Part shown: one piece after another, positions 19,560 to 28,494 of the stretch
Layout: each line of letters opens with the position of its first letter
Position numbering within the stretch: position 1 is the stretch's first letter
DNA from: Burkholderiales bacterium
GTDB lineage: Bacteria > Pseudomonadota > Gammaproteobacteria > Burkholderiales > SG8-41
Reading direction: 5' to 3'
DNA: 64,000 bases
Assembly: GCA_019744975.1 (NCBI GenBank)
Contig: JAIETP010000003.1
Coordinates: forward strand, 186,001 to 250,000
The notes under the pieces: model-generated
Seen by the model: the letters and a program-made list of their open reading frames with translations, nothing else
What the model was told of the DNA's origin: nothing
The model's database searches: none
Program-made: the position numbers and the translations under genes

Positions 19560-19637
19560 AGGGGGTATACCGGATTTTGTGTAAACGGGTTTTCTGTTTA
19601 AATCGGCGGCATGCTATCTTCGAATTGGAGATGCGGA

Positions 19638-20888
19638 TTACTTTTTCGGGGTTTCGGAACCGCCACTCACCATAGCCAGCAAATGCCCAAACTTGCTGCG
19701 CTTGGTATCGAGATACCTGCGATTGGCCTCCCGCGGCGGCACTTCAACGGCAACCCGCTCGACCACCTTCAGGCCGTAATCCTCCAGCGCCGCAACCTTG
19801 TCCGGGTTGTTGGTCATCAGCCGCACTTCGCGGGCGCCGAGGTCGGAGAGAATATGCGCACCGGCGCTATAGTCGCGCATGTCGGCGGCAAAACCCAGCG
19901 CGTGGTTGGCTTCCACGGTGTCCTGGCCCTGGTCCTGCAGTGCATAGGCGCGGATCTTGTTGAGCAGGCCGATGCCGCGGCCCTCATCGAACATATAGAC
20001 CAGCACCCCGCTGCCGGCTTTTTCGATCATGCCCATCGCGGCATCGAGCTGTTCGCCGCAGTCACAGCGCTCGGAACCGAACACGTCGCCCGTCAGGCAT
20101 TGTGAATGCAGGCGCACCAGCGCCGGCTCGCCGGGTTTGATCTCGCCCTTCACCAGTGCGACATACAAAGTGGTTTCGAGGTTGTCGGCGTAGACAATCA
20201 TCTTGAATTCGCCGGCCTTGCTGGTTGGCAATACCGTTTCTGCCTTGCGGCGGATTTCGCGTTCCTTGTCGCGGTACGCGGCGAGGTCGCTGATTTTCAC
20301 GATACGAATGCCGTGTTGTTCGGCAAAACGTTCGAGGTCCGGCATGCGCGCCATGCTGCCGTCGGCATTCATGATTTCGCAGATCACGCCGGCGGGTTTG
20401 AGCCCGGCGAGCCGCGCGAGATCCACCGCCGCTTCGGTGTGGCCGCGCCGCACCAGCACACCGCCGTCCAGCGCGCGCAGCGTCTGCAGGCGGCCGGGGC
20501 GGATCAGGTCCGCGGGTTTGGCATTGTCGGCGATGGCGACCGCGATGGTGCGTGCGCGATCCTGCGCCGACATGCCGGAACCGACGCCTTCACGCGCATC
20601 AATCGGTGTCGCGAAGGCAGTGCCGAATTTGGACTGGTTGCCGGTGTCGTCAGTGATCAGTGACAGGCCCAGCGTGCGCAGACGGTCTTCGGTCAGCGCC
20701 AGTGAAATCAGGCCGCGGCCCTGGCTGGCCATGAAATTGATGGCTTCGGGTGTCGCGCGTTCTGCCGCGACAAACAGGTCGCCTTCGTTCTCGCGGTCCT
20801 CGCTGTCGACGAGGATCACCATCTGCCCGCGCCGCACGTCGGGCAGGATCTGTTCTATGTTCTGTGCGCTGGTTTTGCGGTCGGTCAT
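19638..20888 (-). CDS. ribBA: Bifunctional DHBP synthase / GTP cyclohydrolase II
   Basis: This 416-aa riboflavin enzyme has an N-terminal 3,4-dihydroxy-2-butanone 4-phosphate synthase domain (about 1-205; acidic loop VDSEDRENEGDLFVAA, RRGHTEAAVDLARL) and a C-terminal GTP cyclohydrolase II-like domain (about 210-416). The latter keeps the zinc ligands in CLTGDVFGSERCDCGEQL and the FDEGRGIGLLNKI loop. In many Betaproteobacteria the second domain is degenerate, but here the zinc Cys residues are intact. It follows folE on the same strand after 75 bases. Confidence 0.92.
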   Translation of the reverse strand: MTDRKTSAQNIEQILPDVRRGQMVILVDSEDRENEGDLFVAAERATPEAINFMASQGRGLISLALTEDRLRTLGLSLITDDTGNQSKFGTAFATPIDAREGVGSGMSAQDRARTIAVAIADNAKPADLIRPGRLQTLRALDGGVLVRRGHTEAAVDLARLAGLKPAGVICEIMNADGSMARMPDLERFAEQHGIRIVKISDLAAYRDKEREIRRKAETVLPTSKAGEFKMIVYADNLETTLYVALVKGEIKPGEPALVRLHSQCLTGDVFGSERCDCGEQLDAAMGMIEKAGSGVLVYMFDEGRGIGLLNKIRAYALQDQGQDTVEANHALGFAADMRDYSAGAHILSDLGAREVRLMTNNPDKVAALEDYGLKVVERVAVEVPPREANRRYLDTKRSKFGHLLAMVSGGSETPKK

Positions 20889-20963
20889 GGCGCGGTCAAT
20901 GACCGCAGGAATGCGGTATATCGTAAGTATTTGATTTTATTATATTTTTTAACATACCGTGCG

Positions 20964-21611
20964 TCAGGTCCGCGACGCGATCAGGCGCAGGAATTCGGCG
21001 CGGGTCACGTCCTTGTTGAATTCGCCGGTGAAGGCCGAGGTCGATGCAATCGAATTCTGTTTCTGGATGCCGCGCATGATCATGCACATGTGCTGCGCTT
21101 CGATCACCACTGCAACACCCGCGGGCTCCAGTGTTTGCTGGATGCAATCGCGGATCTGCACGGTCAGCCGCTCCTGCACCTGCAGCCGGCGCGCATAGGC
21201 ATCGACCACGCGCGGCACTTTCGACAGCCCGACGATACGCCCCTTGGGGATGTAGGCGACATGCGCCTTGCCGAAAAAGGGCAGCATGTGGTGTTCACAC
21301 AGCGAATACACCTCGATGTCGCGCACGATCACCATCTGCTGGTATTCCTCGGTGAACATCGCCGAGCGCAGGATTTCCGCGGGATCGAGATCGTAACCGT
21401 GGGTCAGGTACTGCAATGCCTTGGCGACGCGCTCCGGCGTCTTGACCAGACCTTCGCGATCCGGGTCTTCGCCGACGTCTTTTAATATGTCGCGGTACTT
21501 GCCGGCGATGCTGGTAATGGTCGCGGGGTTGTATTGCTCGATCCTGGAATAACCATCCATCGCGTTTTCTTCGCGCATATCCGCCTTCGGCTGTTTGTCG
21601 CGCGTGTTCAT
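20964..21611 (-). CDS. folE: GTP cyclohydrolase I
   Basis: This 215-aa enzyme makes dihydroneopterin triphosphate for folate. Motifs are [19 protein letters not shown], the zinc-binding [20 protein letters not shown] and [17 protein letters not shown] 21611 overlaps the dxs stop (ATGA), so translation is coupled to dxs, and the extended N-terminus is probably real. Confidence 0.95.
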   Translation of the reverse strand: MNTRDKQPKADMREENAMDGYSRIEQYNPATITSIAGKYRDILKDVGEDPDREGLVKTPERVAKALQYLTHGYDLDPAEILRSAMFTEEYQQMVIVRDIEVYSLCEHHMLPFFGKAHVAYIPKGRIVGLSKVPRVVDAYARRLQVQERLTVQIRDCIQQTLEPAGVAVVIEAQHMCMIMRGIQKQNSIASTSAFTGEFNKDVTRAEFLRLIASRT

Positions 21612-23449
21612 TTTTTGCCTGCGGCCAGCCTGGCACGTATGGAAGCGGCGACGCCTGCGGCGTCAAGGCCGATGCTGGCGAGTTGCACCGCCGGATCGCC
21701 CTGCTCGATGAAACGGTCGGGCAGACCGAGCTGCAGCACCGGCACCATGCAACCCTGCTGCTGCAGGGACTCCAGCACCGCACTGCCGGCGCCGCCCATG
21801 ATCACGTTCTCTTCGATGGTCACCAGCAGCGTGTGTTGAGCCGCAAGCTCACGCAGCAGATCGGTATCCAGCGGCTTGACGAAACGCATATTGGCGACGG
21901 TAGCGTCGAATTCTTCGGCGGCAGCCAGTGCCGGCGCTACCATCGAACCAAAGGCGAGGATCGCAACGCCACCCTTGCCCTGACGCCGCACTTCGCCGCG
22001 CCCCACCGGCAGCGCGGTCATTTCCTTCTGCACCGCCACCCCGGGTCCGGTGCCGCGCGGATAACGCACCGCCACCGGCGAGTTCATCTGATATGCGGTG
22101 TACAACATCTGCCGGCATTCGTTTTCATCGGACGGCGTCATCACCGTCATATTGGGCAGGCAGCGCAGGTAACTGAGGTCAAAGCTGCCGTTGTGTGTCG
22201 CGCCGTCGGCACCGACCAGACCGCCGCGATCCAGCGCAAAAATGATCGGCAGATTCTGGATCTGCACGTCATGGATCAGCTGGTCGTAACCGCGCTGCAG
22301 GAAAGTTGAATAAATCGCCACCACCGGCTTGTGGCCTTCGCAGGCGATGCCCGCGGCAAAAGTCACCGCGTGCTGCTCGGCGATGCCGACATCAAAATAA
22401 CGCTCGGGATACTGCACGGCGTACTTGACCATGCCCGAGCCTTCACGCATCGCCGGGGTGATCGCCACCAGCCGCTTGTCCTTCTCCGCCATGTCGCACA
22501 ACCAATCGCCGAACACCTGCGTGTACGAGGGTTTGCCGCCGGACTTGCCGCTGGCGATACCGCTGGTATGGTCGAATTTCGACACGCCGTGATACAGAAT
22601 CGGATCCGCTTCGGCCAGCTTGTAACCCTGGCCCTTGCGCGTGACCACGTGCAGGAACTGCGGACCCTTCAGGCGCTTGATGTTATGCAGCGTTGGAATC
22701 AGCGCATCAAGGTCGTGACCGTCGATGGGGCCGATGTAGTTGAAACCGAATTCCTCGAACATCGTGCCCGGCGTGACCATGCCCTTGACGTGTTCCTCGG
22801 CGCGGCGCGCCAGGTCACCCAGCACTTTTTCACCGAGGCCTTTGGCCGCGGCATAAAAGCGGCCCGACATCAGCTTGGCCAGGTATTTGTTCAGCGCGCC
22901 CACCGGCGGCGAAATCGACATGTCGTTGTCGTTGAGAATCACCAGCAGATCGACATCCATGTCGCCGGCGTTGTTCATCGCCTCGAAGGCCATGCCCGCG
23001 GTCATCGCGCCGTCGCCGATGATCGCCACCGCGCGCCGCGGTTCGCCTTTGAGTTTCGCCGCCACCGCCATGCCCAGTGCCGCGCTGATCGATGTGCTGG
23101 AATGCGCGGTTCCGAAAGCGTCGTATTCGGATTCGGCGCGCTGCGGGAAGCCGGAAATGCCCTGCCACATGCGCAGGTTTTTCATCGCTTCGCGGCGACC
23201 GGTCAGAATTTTGTGGCCATAGGTCTGGTGGCCGACATCCCACACCAGCCGGTCCTGCGGCGTATCGAAGACATAATGCAGCGCGATGGTCAGTTCCACC
23301 GTGCCGAGATTGGAGGACAGGTGCCCGCCGGTCTGGCTGACAGAATCGATCAGGTAGGCGCGCAGTTCATCGGCGAGTCGCGGCAACTGGCTGCGTTCGA
23401 GCAAGCGCAGGTCATGCGGCGTCGCCACCGATTTCAGCAATTCATACAT
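21608..23449 (-). CDS. dxs: 1-deoxy-D-xylulose-5-phosphate synthase
   Basis: This 613-aa thiamine-diphosphate enzyme starts the MEP isoprenoid pathway from pyruvate and glyceraldehyde 3-phosphate. It carries [15 protein letters not shown], the ThDP motif [18 protein letters not shown] and the transketolase-like pyrimidine domain with [16 protein letters not shown] chose ATG 23449 because AGGA lies 7 bases upstream and relatives begin MYELL; in-frame ATGs at 23479 and 23509 would add 10 or 20 residues with weaker sites. ispA lies directly upstream. Confidence 0.93.
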   Translation of the reverse strand: MYELLKSVATPHDLRLLERSQLPRLADELRAYLIDSVSQTGGHLSSNLGTVELTIALHYVFDTPQDRLVWDVGHQTYGHKILTGRREAMKNLRMWQGISGFPQRAESEYDAFGTAHSSTSISAALGMAVAAKLKGEPRRAVAIIGDGAMTAGMAFEAMNNAGDMDVDLLVILNDNDMSISPPVGALNKYLAKLMSGRFYAAAKGLGEKVLGDLARRAEEHVKGMVTPGTMFEEFGFNYIGPIDGHDLDALIPTLHNIKRLKGPQFLHVVTRKGQGYKLAEADPILYHGVSKFDHTSGIASGKSGGKPSYTQVFGDWLCDMAEKDKRLVAITPAMREGSGMVKYAVQYPERYFDVGIAEQHAVTFAAGIACEGHKPVVAIYSTFLQRGYDQLIHDVQIQNLPIIFALDRGGLVGADGATHNGSFDLSYLRCLPNMTVMTPSDENECRQMLYTAYQMNSPVAVRYPRGTGPGVAVQKEMTALPVGRGEVRRQGKGGVAILAFGSMVAPALAAAEEFDATVANMRFVKPLDTDLLRELAAQHTLLVTIEENVIMGGAGSAVLESLQQQGCMVPVLQLGLPDRFIEQGDPAVQLASIGLDAAGVAASIRARLAAGKK

Positions 23450-23521
23450 CGGCCTGTCCTGCGACCCCGCCCCGCTCATGGTTAATGTTCCGCTCAAGTC
23501 TGCACTCATGTCGACATTCTC

Positions 23522-24418
23522 TCAGAACTTGCGCAACACGATGAAATCCGCCAATTGTGCCAACCGCGCACCGCGGGCGCCGAAGGGCGCTATGGCTTTG
23601 AGCGCTTGCTCGCGCAATTCACCGGCCAGGGTTTTGGCCTGTGCAATACCCATGGCGCTGACATAGGTCGGTTTGCCCTGTTCGGCATCCTTGCCAGCGG
23701 TTTTGCCCAGGGTTGCCGTCGGCGCTTCGGCATCCAGCACGTCGTCGACCACCTGGAACGCCAGCCCCACGGCCTTGGCGAAAGTGTCGACGCGCGCAAA
23801 TTCGCTTTCAGTCAAACTGTTGCCGCAACGCGCGCCGAGTACCGCCGCGGCGCGGATCAGCGCGCCCGTTTTATGGATGTGCATGAATTCGAGTTCCGGC
23901 ACGCTGAGTGCTTTTCCGACTGCCGCGAGGTCGATGGCCTGGCCGCCGGCCATGCCGCGCGAGCCTGCGGCAATCGCCAGCAGTTTGACCATTTCGAGCT
24001 GCGCATTGGCATCGTCCGCGAGGCGATATTCGCCGAGCAGCTGGAACGACAGGCTCTGCAAGGCATCGCCGACCAGCAGCGCCGTGGCTTCATCGAACTC
24101 GACATGGCAGGTCGGTTTGCCCCGGCGCAATACATCGTCATCCATGCACGGCAGATCATCATGCACCAGCGAATAGGCATGGATGATTTCCACCGCAGCG
24201 CCGGCCACCGTCACCCGCTCCGGATCGGCCTGCGACAACTCACCCGCGGCGTAGGCCAGCAGCGGCCGCACCCGTTTGCCGGCGCCGAGCACGGCGTAAC
24301 GCATCGCCGCGTGCAGGCGCTGCGGCGCGATGTCCGGTTGCGGCAACGCACGCTGCAGAAAAGCTTCGATGCGCTGTTGCCCGGCTGCGGCCCAAGCCTG
24401 GAAATCGGGGGCGGTCAC
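23522..24418 (-). CDS. ispA: Polyprenyl (farnesyl/geranyl) diphosphate synthase
   Basis: This 298-aa all-alpha prenyltransferase has the first Asp-rich motif DDLPCMDDDVLRRG (about residue 89) and the second FQVVDDVLDAEA (about 225). It elongates allylic diphosphates with IPP, and its place between xseB and dxs is the classic ispA arrangement. Confidence 0.93.
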   Translation of the reverse strand: MTAPDFQAWAAAGQQRIEAFLQRALPQPDIAPQRLHAAMRYAVLGAGKRVRPLLAYAAGELSQADPERVTVAGAAVEIIHAYSLVHDDLPCMDDDVLRRGKPTCHVEFDEATALLVGDALQSLSFQLLGEYRLADDANAQLEMVKLLAIAAGSRGMAGGQAIDLAAVGKALSVPELEFMHIHKTGALIRAAAVLGARCGNSLTESEFARVDTFAKAVGLAFQVVDDVLDAEAPTATLGKTAGKDAEQGKPTYVSAMGIAQAKTLAGELREQALKAIAPFGARGARLAQLADFIVLRKF

Positions 24419-24475
24419 GATGGGAGAAAAGGGAAAAAGAAGGGAAAAAGAAAAGGAAAAAACTGCAGAAAATGA

Positions 24476-24709
24476 TTATTCGGCAGTACCGAAATTCTTC
24501 AGCACACCGCTTTCGAGGATTTTCACCTGCTGCTGGGCATCCTGCAGCTGGGTCTGGCACAGCTTGAGCAGTTCCGCGCCGCGCTTGTAGGCGGCCAGCG
24601 ATTGCTCCAGCGGCATCTGGCCCTCTTCCATGGCTTCGACGATTTTTTCGAGCTCCGCGAGGGCGGATTCGAATGTTGGATTGTTCTGGTTTTTGGGCGA
24701 TTTGGACAT
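24476..24709 (-). CDS. xseB: Exodeoxyribonuclease VII small subunit
   Basis: This 77-aa helical subunit is recognised from FESALAELEKIVEAMEEG and LEQSLAAYKRGAELLKLC. It partners XseA in single-strand DNA degradation. ATG 24709 gives the normal size and has GAGGCG upstream; a longer frame to 24775 was not used. It leads xseB-ispA-dxs-folE-ribBA. Confidence 0.92.
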   Translation of the reverse strand: MSKSPKNQNNPTFESALAELEKIVEAMEEGQMPLEQSLAAYKRGAELLKLCQTQLQDAQQQVKILESGVLKNFGTAE

Positions 24710-24818
24710 GGCGGAATCGCCTCGATGGCGGAAGCGAAAGACTAACGCAATCAGCGAGTTGCGGTCAACGCGCACGACATCGTGCCGGCACAGGCCGGCG
24801 GGCGGCGCGGCGCCGCCG

Positions 24819-26042
24819 TTACGGCTTCGCGGACAGCCTGTCGATGACGGATCGCGGAATCAGGCTGAGCTTCGCCAGCGGCTTCAACGACTCGTCCGCG
24901 CTGTTAATGCAGATTTCACGTATCGCGAGAAACGCCTGCGCCGCCGCCGTGTCGCGCCAGAACCATTCATCGATGGCTTTGGCGGCCAGGTTGCCGGGCT
25001 GCGCCGCGGCGGCTTCGTAGTAATACGCCTTGATGTCATCGCAGGCGCGCTTTACGGCGAGCCCGGCCGTCATCCCGGCGACTGCGGGCGGATCCGGTTT
25101 ATCGCCGAGATAAGTTGCCACATGATTCGCCGCATCCTCCACCGTCGCGCCGAACACGCCCACGGTGCTGCGGCCGCGCCGTTTGCGCGCCAGGTCGTAC
25201 CACGGCGCAAGTTGCGCAATCTCGTCGCGCAGGGCCCGGGCCAGTCCGCCGGCGCCGGTACTCGCGGCGGCAAAACTGACCGGACAGGCAAATCCGGAAT
25301 CAGTGGGCGCAGAATCCGGCGCGTTTTCCGGAAAATCCTCCAGCACAGGCCCCGCCGGCCGCTCGAACAGCGACAACAGGCTCTGCAGCACCCTGCGCTG
25401 GAATCCGGGTTCGTTCGGCGCACCGAAGGGGCGGCCGAGCATGAACGGCACCCACAACGCGCGCGACGGCCTGATCGCCGCGGTCTGCTCGCGAATCAGG
25501 CTGATCTGCGCCGTCGCCACGCCTTCGCGCTCAATGTAATGTCCGAGTGCGCCCACGGCGCACGTGCAATTGGGTCAGACGGGGGTCAGCAGCACCGCGT
25601 CGACCCGGTCCTTTTTCAGCAATGCCGCCAGTTCGCGCGCCTTGGCCTCGAGCGCGCGGATCGGCGCCGCCCCCATGAAGGCATAGTGATAGTCCGACAC
25701 CGATCCCACCACGCCTTCGGCCTGCAGTTCGCGCAGACGGTCGAGCGGAAACACCACGTTGACATCTTCCTGGAAACCGCTGCGGTCGAAATTCACCGAG
25801 CTGTGGCTCATGATCAGGTCGGCGTGCGGCGTGTCGCCGGGAATCACCCGGTAATCGGCTGCACCCATCGCGAAAGGACGGTCGCCGCGCAGATGCACAC
25901 CGGAAGTGGTGATGATCGCCACACGGCGCTCGCGCAGCGGCGGCCCGGCAACAAACGGCGTCGCGCCGAAATCCGGCAGATCGCGAATCTTGTCCAGGTG
26001 ATGCTTTTGTTCGGATGCGGAAAAATCAGTCAGTCGCGCCAT
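24819..26042 (-). CDS. GrdB/PrdB-family reductase selenoprotein (UxxCT), TGA-encoded Sec156
   Basis: I read this as one 407-aa gene through TGA 25575-25577. Upstream reading ends DAVLLTPV; downstream continues in frame PNCTCAVGALGHYIEREGV, giving the U-x-x-C-T motif of selenoprotein B of glycine/betaine/sarcosine/D-proline reductases. In those families this Sec attacks the substrate. GAGGAGGAAGGC gives a strong start at ATG 26042. Length around the Sec is PrdB-like (Sec near 150), with an added C-terminal region of about 160 residues (ALWVPFMLGRPFGAP onward). A perfect stem-loop (25547-25563) starts 11 bases after TGA, as required for bacterial Sec insertion. No pyruvoyl partner subunit (PrdA/GrdE) is nearby, so the substrate is unknown. 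It is the last gene of the TetR operon. Confidence 0.88.
25547..25563 (-). promoter_or_regulatory. Candidate bacterial SECIS of the GrdB/PrdB-like gene
   Basis: On the coding strand GTGCGCC-GTG-GGCGCAC is a perfect 7-bp stem with a G-first loop, beginning 11 nucleotides after the TGA. SelB recognises such apical hairpins. It lies entirely inside coding sequence. Confidence 0.7.
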
Positions 26043-26081
26043 GCCTTCCTCCTCGTCATCCGGCCGTGGCCGGTATGGTCA

Positions 26082-26696
26082 TTATCGCCGGTGTTTGCCG
26101 ACGTTCCAGCCGCTTTTTGCCAGATGTTTCTCGCCAACGTGGATCGGCTCCTCTTCCAGCGGCGTTGCCATGGTGTCGTTCCAGCGGTTCATGAAACCGA
26201 ACATGGCGATGACCGCGACGATCTCCACGATCTGGCCTTCGCTCCAGTGCTTCTTCAGTTCGGCAAACAGGGCATCGTCAACCGCATTGGGCTGCGCTGC
26301 GCCTGCGATGGCGACTTCCAGTGCCGCCCGCTCCGCAGCAGTAAACAGCGGGTGGGTGCGAAATTCCCAGACCGCCTCCAGTTTTTTTTCATCAACACCC
26401 AGCCCGAGCGCCGCCCCGGCCGTGTGCGCCATTCAGTAATGGCAGCCGTGCGCCCGGCTCGCCACGTGCGCCAGCATGCGTTTGAACGCCACCGGCACTT
26501 CACTTTCTGGATCCCATATTGCCGCAGCCAGCTGTGACAGCGCCTGCACCAGTTTCGGTTTACGCTGCATGATCAACACGCTGTTGGGCACGAAGCCGAG
26601 CACCCTCACATAGGTCTGGAATGCACCCGCGAGTTCGGGTGTGGTTTCCTGCGGCAGCGGTGCCAGCCGCGGATCGGGTTTTGCGATTCTGTCCAT
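26082..26696 (-). CDS. AhpD-like (carboxymuconolactone decarboxylase fold) selenoprotein, CxxU, Sec88
   Basis: This is a 204-aa product if TGA 26433-26435 is read as Sec: AHGC-HY-U-MAHTAG. The Cys paralogue encoded at 27796-28392 has AAGC-RY-C-TAHNAE at the same place, and the two align along their length (FVPNSVLIMQRKP with YVPNSWLTLARKP; FGFMNRWNDTMAT with FGWMNRWNDTLAT). In AhpD the CxxC pair reduces peroxiredoxin or peroxides. ATG 26696 follows CAGGAG. Splitting at TGA would separate the resolving Cys from the fold. Likely role: thiol/selenol peroxidase or electrophile reductase, inferred from fold only. Confidence 0.87.
26404..26419 (-). promoter_or_regulatory. Candidate SECIS of the AhpD-like gene
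   Basis: Coding-strand CCGGG-GCGGCG-CTCGG forms a 5-bp stem (one G-U pair) with a 6-base loop starting with G, 13 nucleotides after the TGA. It is weaker than the hairpins of the other two TGA genes; the GC-rich sequence allows alternatives. Confidence 0.45.
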
Positions 26697-26745
26697 GTTT
26701 ACTCTCCTGCCTTTTGAAGGGTTCCGCCCAAACCACTGAATATTT

Positions 26746-27330
26746 TCAACTGTCGAAACAGCGCAGCATGACCGCCGCAATGTCGGTCAGCGCCGCGCGA
26801 TCCGGATTGGCCTTGCCGACCAGCCGCAGGCCCTGGATTCCGGACACCAGGAAGCGGGCCAGCGATGCGACGTCCGCATCCGCCCCGATTTCGCCGCGCG
26901 ACTGGGCGCGCGCCAGTGCCTCGCAAAAAATCCCCTCGATGCGTGCCAGGCTTTGCCGGACGCGGGCAGCGGTGGCGCGGTCCTGGCCGGAGAGTTCGGC
27001 CGCGCAATTGCCGATGAAACAACCTGCACGCCCCGGACCGGCAACAATGCGGTCGATCAGTTCGCCGACAAACCCGGCAATGGCCTCGCGTATCGGCAAG
27101 GGTTTTGCCAGTGCCGCGTTAATCCGTGTAACCGCCTCCTCCTCGTAACGGGCCAGCGATTGATGCAGCAAAGCGCGTTTGCCGCCGAATGCCGCATAGA
27201 GACTAGAACGGCTCAATCCGGTCGCCGTGCACAGGTCATCCAGCGAAGTCGCCTTGTAGCCTTTTGCCCAGAAGGCCTGCATCGCGCGCTCCAGCGCAGC
27301 GTCGGGTTCAAATTCACGCGGTCTGGCCAT
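26746..27330 (-). CDS. TetR-family transcriptional regulator
   Basis: This 194-aa repressor has an N-terminal helix-turn-helix (about 8-52; ALERAMQAFWAKGYKATSLD, GLSRSSLYAAFGGKRAL) and a ligand domain carrying Cys residues in AGCFIGNCAAEL, as in regulators that respond to electrophiles such as NemR-like proteins. Its start overlaps the DUF302 stop (TGATG), so it is inside the operon and probably autoregulates it through the palindrome at 28495-28518. Confidence 0.9.
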   Translation of the reverse strand: MARPREFEPDAALERAMQAFWAKGYKATSLDDLCTATGLSRSSLYAAFGGKRALLHQSLARYEEEAVTRINAALAKPLPIREAIAGFVGELIDRIVAGPGRAGCFIGNCAAELSGQDRATAARVRQSLARIEGIFCEALARAQSRGEIGADADVASLARFLVSGIQGLRLVGKANPDRAALTDIAAVMLRCFDS

Positions 27331-27779
27331 CAGCGTACGGCTTCAGCCGCCAGTGCCTCGATTGCCTTGCCCAGATTCGGCACCACCGCGCATTCGCCCG
27401 CGGCATGCCGGGCTGCGAGAAACCGCGGATCGTTGTAGCCCAGCCAGACCTGTCCTGCGGCGTCCTGCCAGGCCAGCGCCTTCAGCGGCAGATCAATACC
27501 GGCCGTCTGCGCACATTCCATCAGCGGCGTGCCGCCCTGCGGATTGCCGAACACCAGCAATTCCGTGGGGCGCAGGGTTTTGCCGATTTTCTGCGCGCCG
27601 GCGGCGTGATCCACCCGCAGGAACACATTCAGCCCCTTGCCCTTCGCAGCGACCTCAAAACGATCCAGGGTGTCCTTGACGCTGTGGGGACTCTTCACAG
27701 CAACCAGCCCGTCCGCAGCCAGGCTGGTCGCTGCAAGCGCCGACAACACCAGTACAACCATCAACCGAAAAATATTCAT
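27330..27779 (-). CDS. Secreted DUF302 domain protein
   Basis: This 149-aa protein has a signal peptide (1-22, LSALAATSLAA) and a DUF302 domain with TLDRFEVAAKGKGLNVFLRV and LRPTELLVFGNPQGGTPLM. DUF302 proteins are common in periplasmic redox or stress operons but have no settled function. ATG 27779 lies 16 bases after the AhpD-like gene stop, with GGAGG upstream. Confidence 0.85.
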   Translation of the reverse strand: MNIFRLMVVLVLSALAATSLAADGLVAVKSPHSVKDTLDRFEVAAKGKGLNVFLRVDHAAGAQKIGKTLRPTELLVFGNPQGGTPLMECAQTAGIDLPLKALAWQDAAGQVWLGYNDPRFLAARHAAGECAVVPNLGKAIEALAAEAVR

Positions 27780-27795
27780 CGCGGCCTCCTTTTGT

Positions 27796-28392
27796 TTATT
27801 TCGCATGTACACCGGGCGTCCATCCGGATGCCGTGAGATGTTCGCGGGCGAATTCCAGCGGATGGGCTTCAAGCTGGGTCGCCAGTGTGTCGTTCCAGCG
27901 GTTCATCCAGCCGAACATCGAGATCACCGAAACGATCTCGATGATGCCGTCTTCGGAAAAATGTTTTTTCAGTTCGTCGAAATGCGCGTCGGTCACCGAA
28001 GATGGGGCACCGCCGGCCGCCAGCGCCAGATTCAGGGCGGCACGTTCAGCCGGCGTAAACAGCGGGCTGGACTGGAACTGCCACAGCGCATGCAGTTTTT
28101 CATCAGCAACCTTGCCGCGCTCGACGGCGCTCTCGGCATTGTGTGCCGTGCAATACCGGCACCCGGCTGCGTTGCTGACGACCTCGGCGATCATGAAACG
28201 CAGCGCCGGGGGTATTTCGCCGGCATCCACCATGACCGCGTCACGCAGTTCACGCACCAGTCTGAACACCCGCGGCTTGCGGGCCAGGGTCAGCCAGCTG
28301 TTGGGCACATAACCACGCTGCTTGCTGGCTTTTTCGAAATCTGCGGCAAGTTCCGCCAGACGATCCGCCGGCGCGGGTGATACTCGGGACAT
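27796..28392 (-). CDS. AhpD-like carboxymuconolactone decarboxylase family protein, CxxC form
   Basis: This 198-aa protein has the redox pair Cys78-x-x-Cys81 in AAGCRYCTAHN and the family helix FGWMNRWNDTLAT. It is the Cys paralogue of the Sec protein at 26082-26696 and the first gene of the operon. AGGAGG lies just before ATG 28392. The pair may act on related substrates with different chemistry, or the Cys form may back up the Sec form when selenium is short (inference). Confidence 0.9.
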   Translation of the reverse strand: MSRVSPAPADRLAELAADFEKASKQRGYVPNSWLTLARKPRVFRLVRELRDAVMVDAGEIPPALRFMIAEVVSNAAGCRYCTAHNAESAVERGKVADEKLHALWQFQSSPLFTPAERAALNLALAAGGAPSSVTDAHFDELKKHFSEDGIIEIVSVISMFGWMNRWNDTLATQLEAHPLEFAREHLTASGWTPGVHAK

Positions 28393-28415
28393 GGCATTTC
28401 CTCCTGATGGTGTGC

Positions 28416-28436
28416 GGACAAATTGCTGATTTGTCC
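28416..28436 (-). promoter_or_regulatory. Leader hairpin before the selenoprotein operon
   Basis: GGACAAAT-TGCTG-ATTTGTCC is a perfect 8-bp inverted repeat ending 23 bases before the first start codon. It could be a second operator or an mRNA leader structure near the ribosome binding site. Confidence 0.5.
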
Positions 28437-28442
28437 AAGGCA

Positions 28443-28476
28443 TTGCTTTTGGGTTTACCTTGCTTTTGGGTTTACC
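28443..28476. repeat. Perfect 17-bp tandem duplication in the operon leader
   Basis: TTGCTTTTGGGTTTACC occurs twice with no gap (28443-28459 and 28460-28476), between the presumed promoter and the leader hairpin. It is either a recent duplication or a double protein-binding site. Confidence 0.8.
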
Positions 28477-28494
28477 CCTATTAATCAACGAATC

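Noticed and set aside
22331-23485. 384-aa plus-strand ORF
   Set aside because: Antisense of dxs with low-complexity Arg/His-rich translation.
24819-25556. Separate 245-aa gene starting at GTG 25556
   Set aside because: It is the part of the GrdB/PrdB-like gene after the TGA; the UxxCT motif and phase show one gene.
25575-26042. Separate 155-aa gene ending at TGA 25577
   Set aside because: The same gene before its Sec codon; ending here would remove the catalytic motif.
26082-26432. Separate 116-aa gene starting at ATG 26432
   Set aside because: It is the C-terminal part of the AhpD-like selenoprotein, by alignment to the paralogue at 27796.
24630-26537. 635-aa plus-strand ORF
   Set aside because: Antisense shadow of the selenoprotein genes in GC-rich DNA; composition is Arg/His/Gln rich and matches no family.
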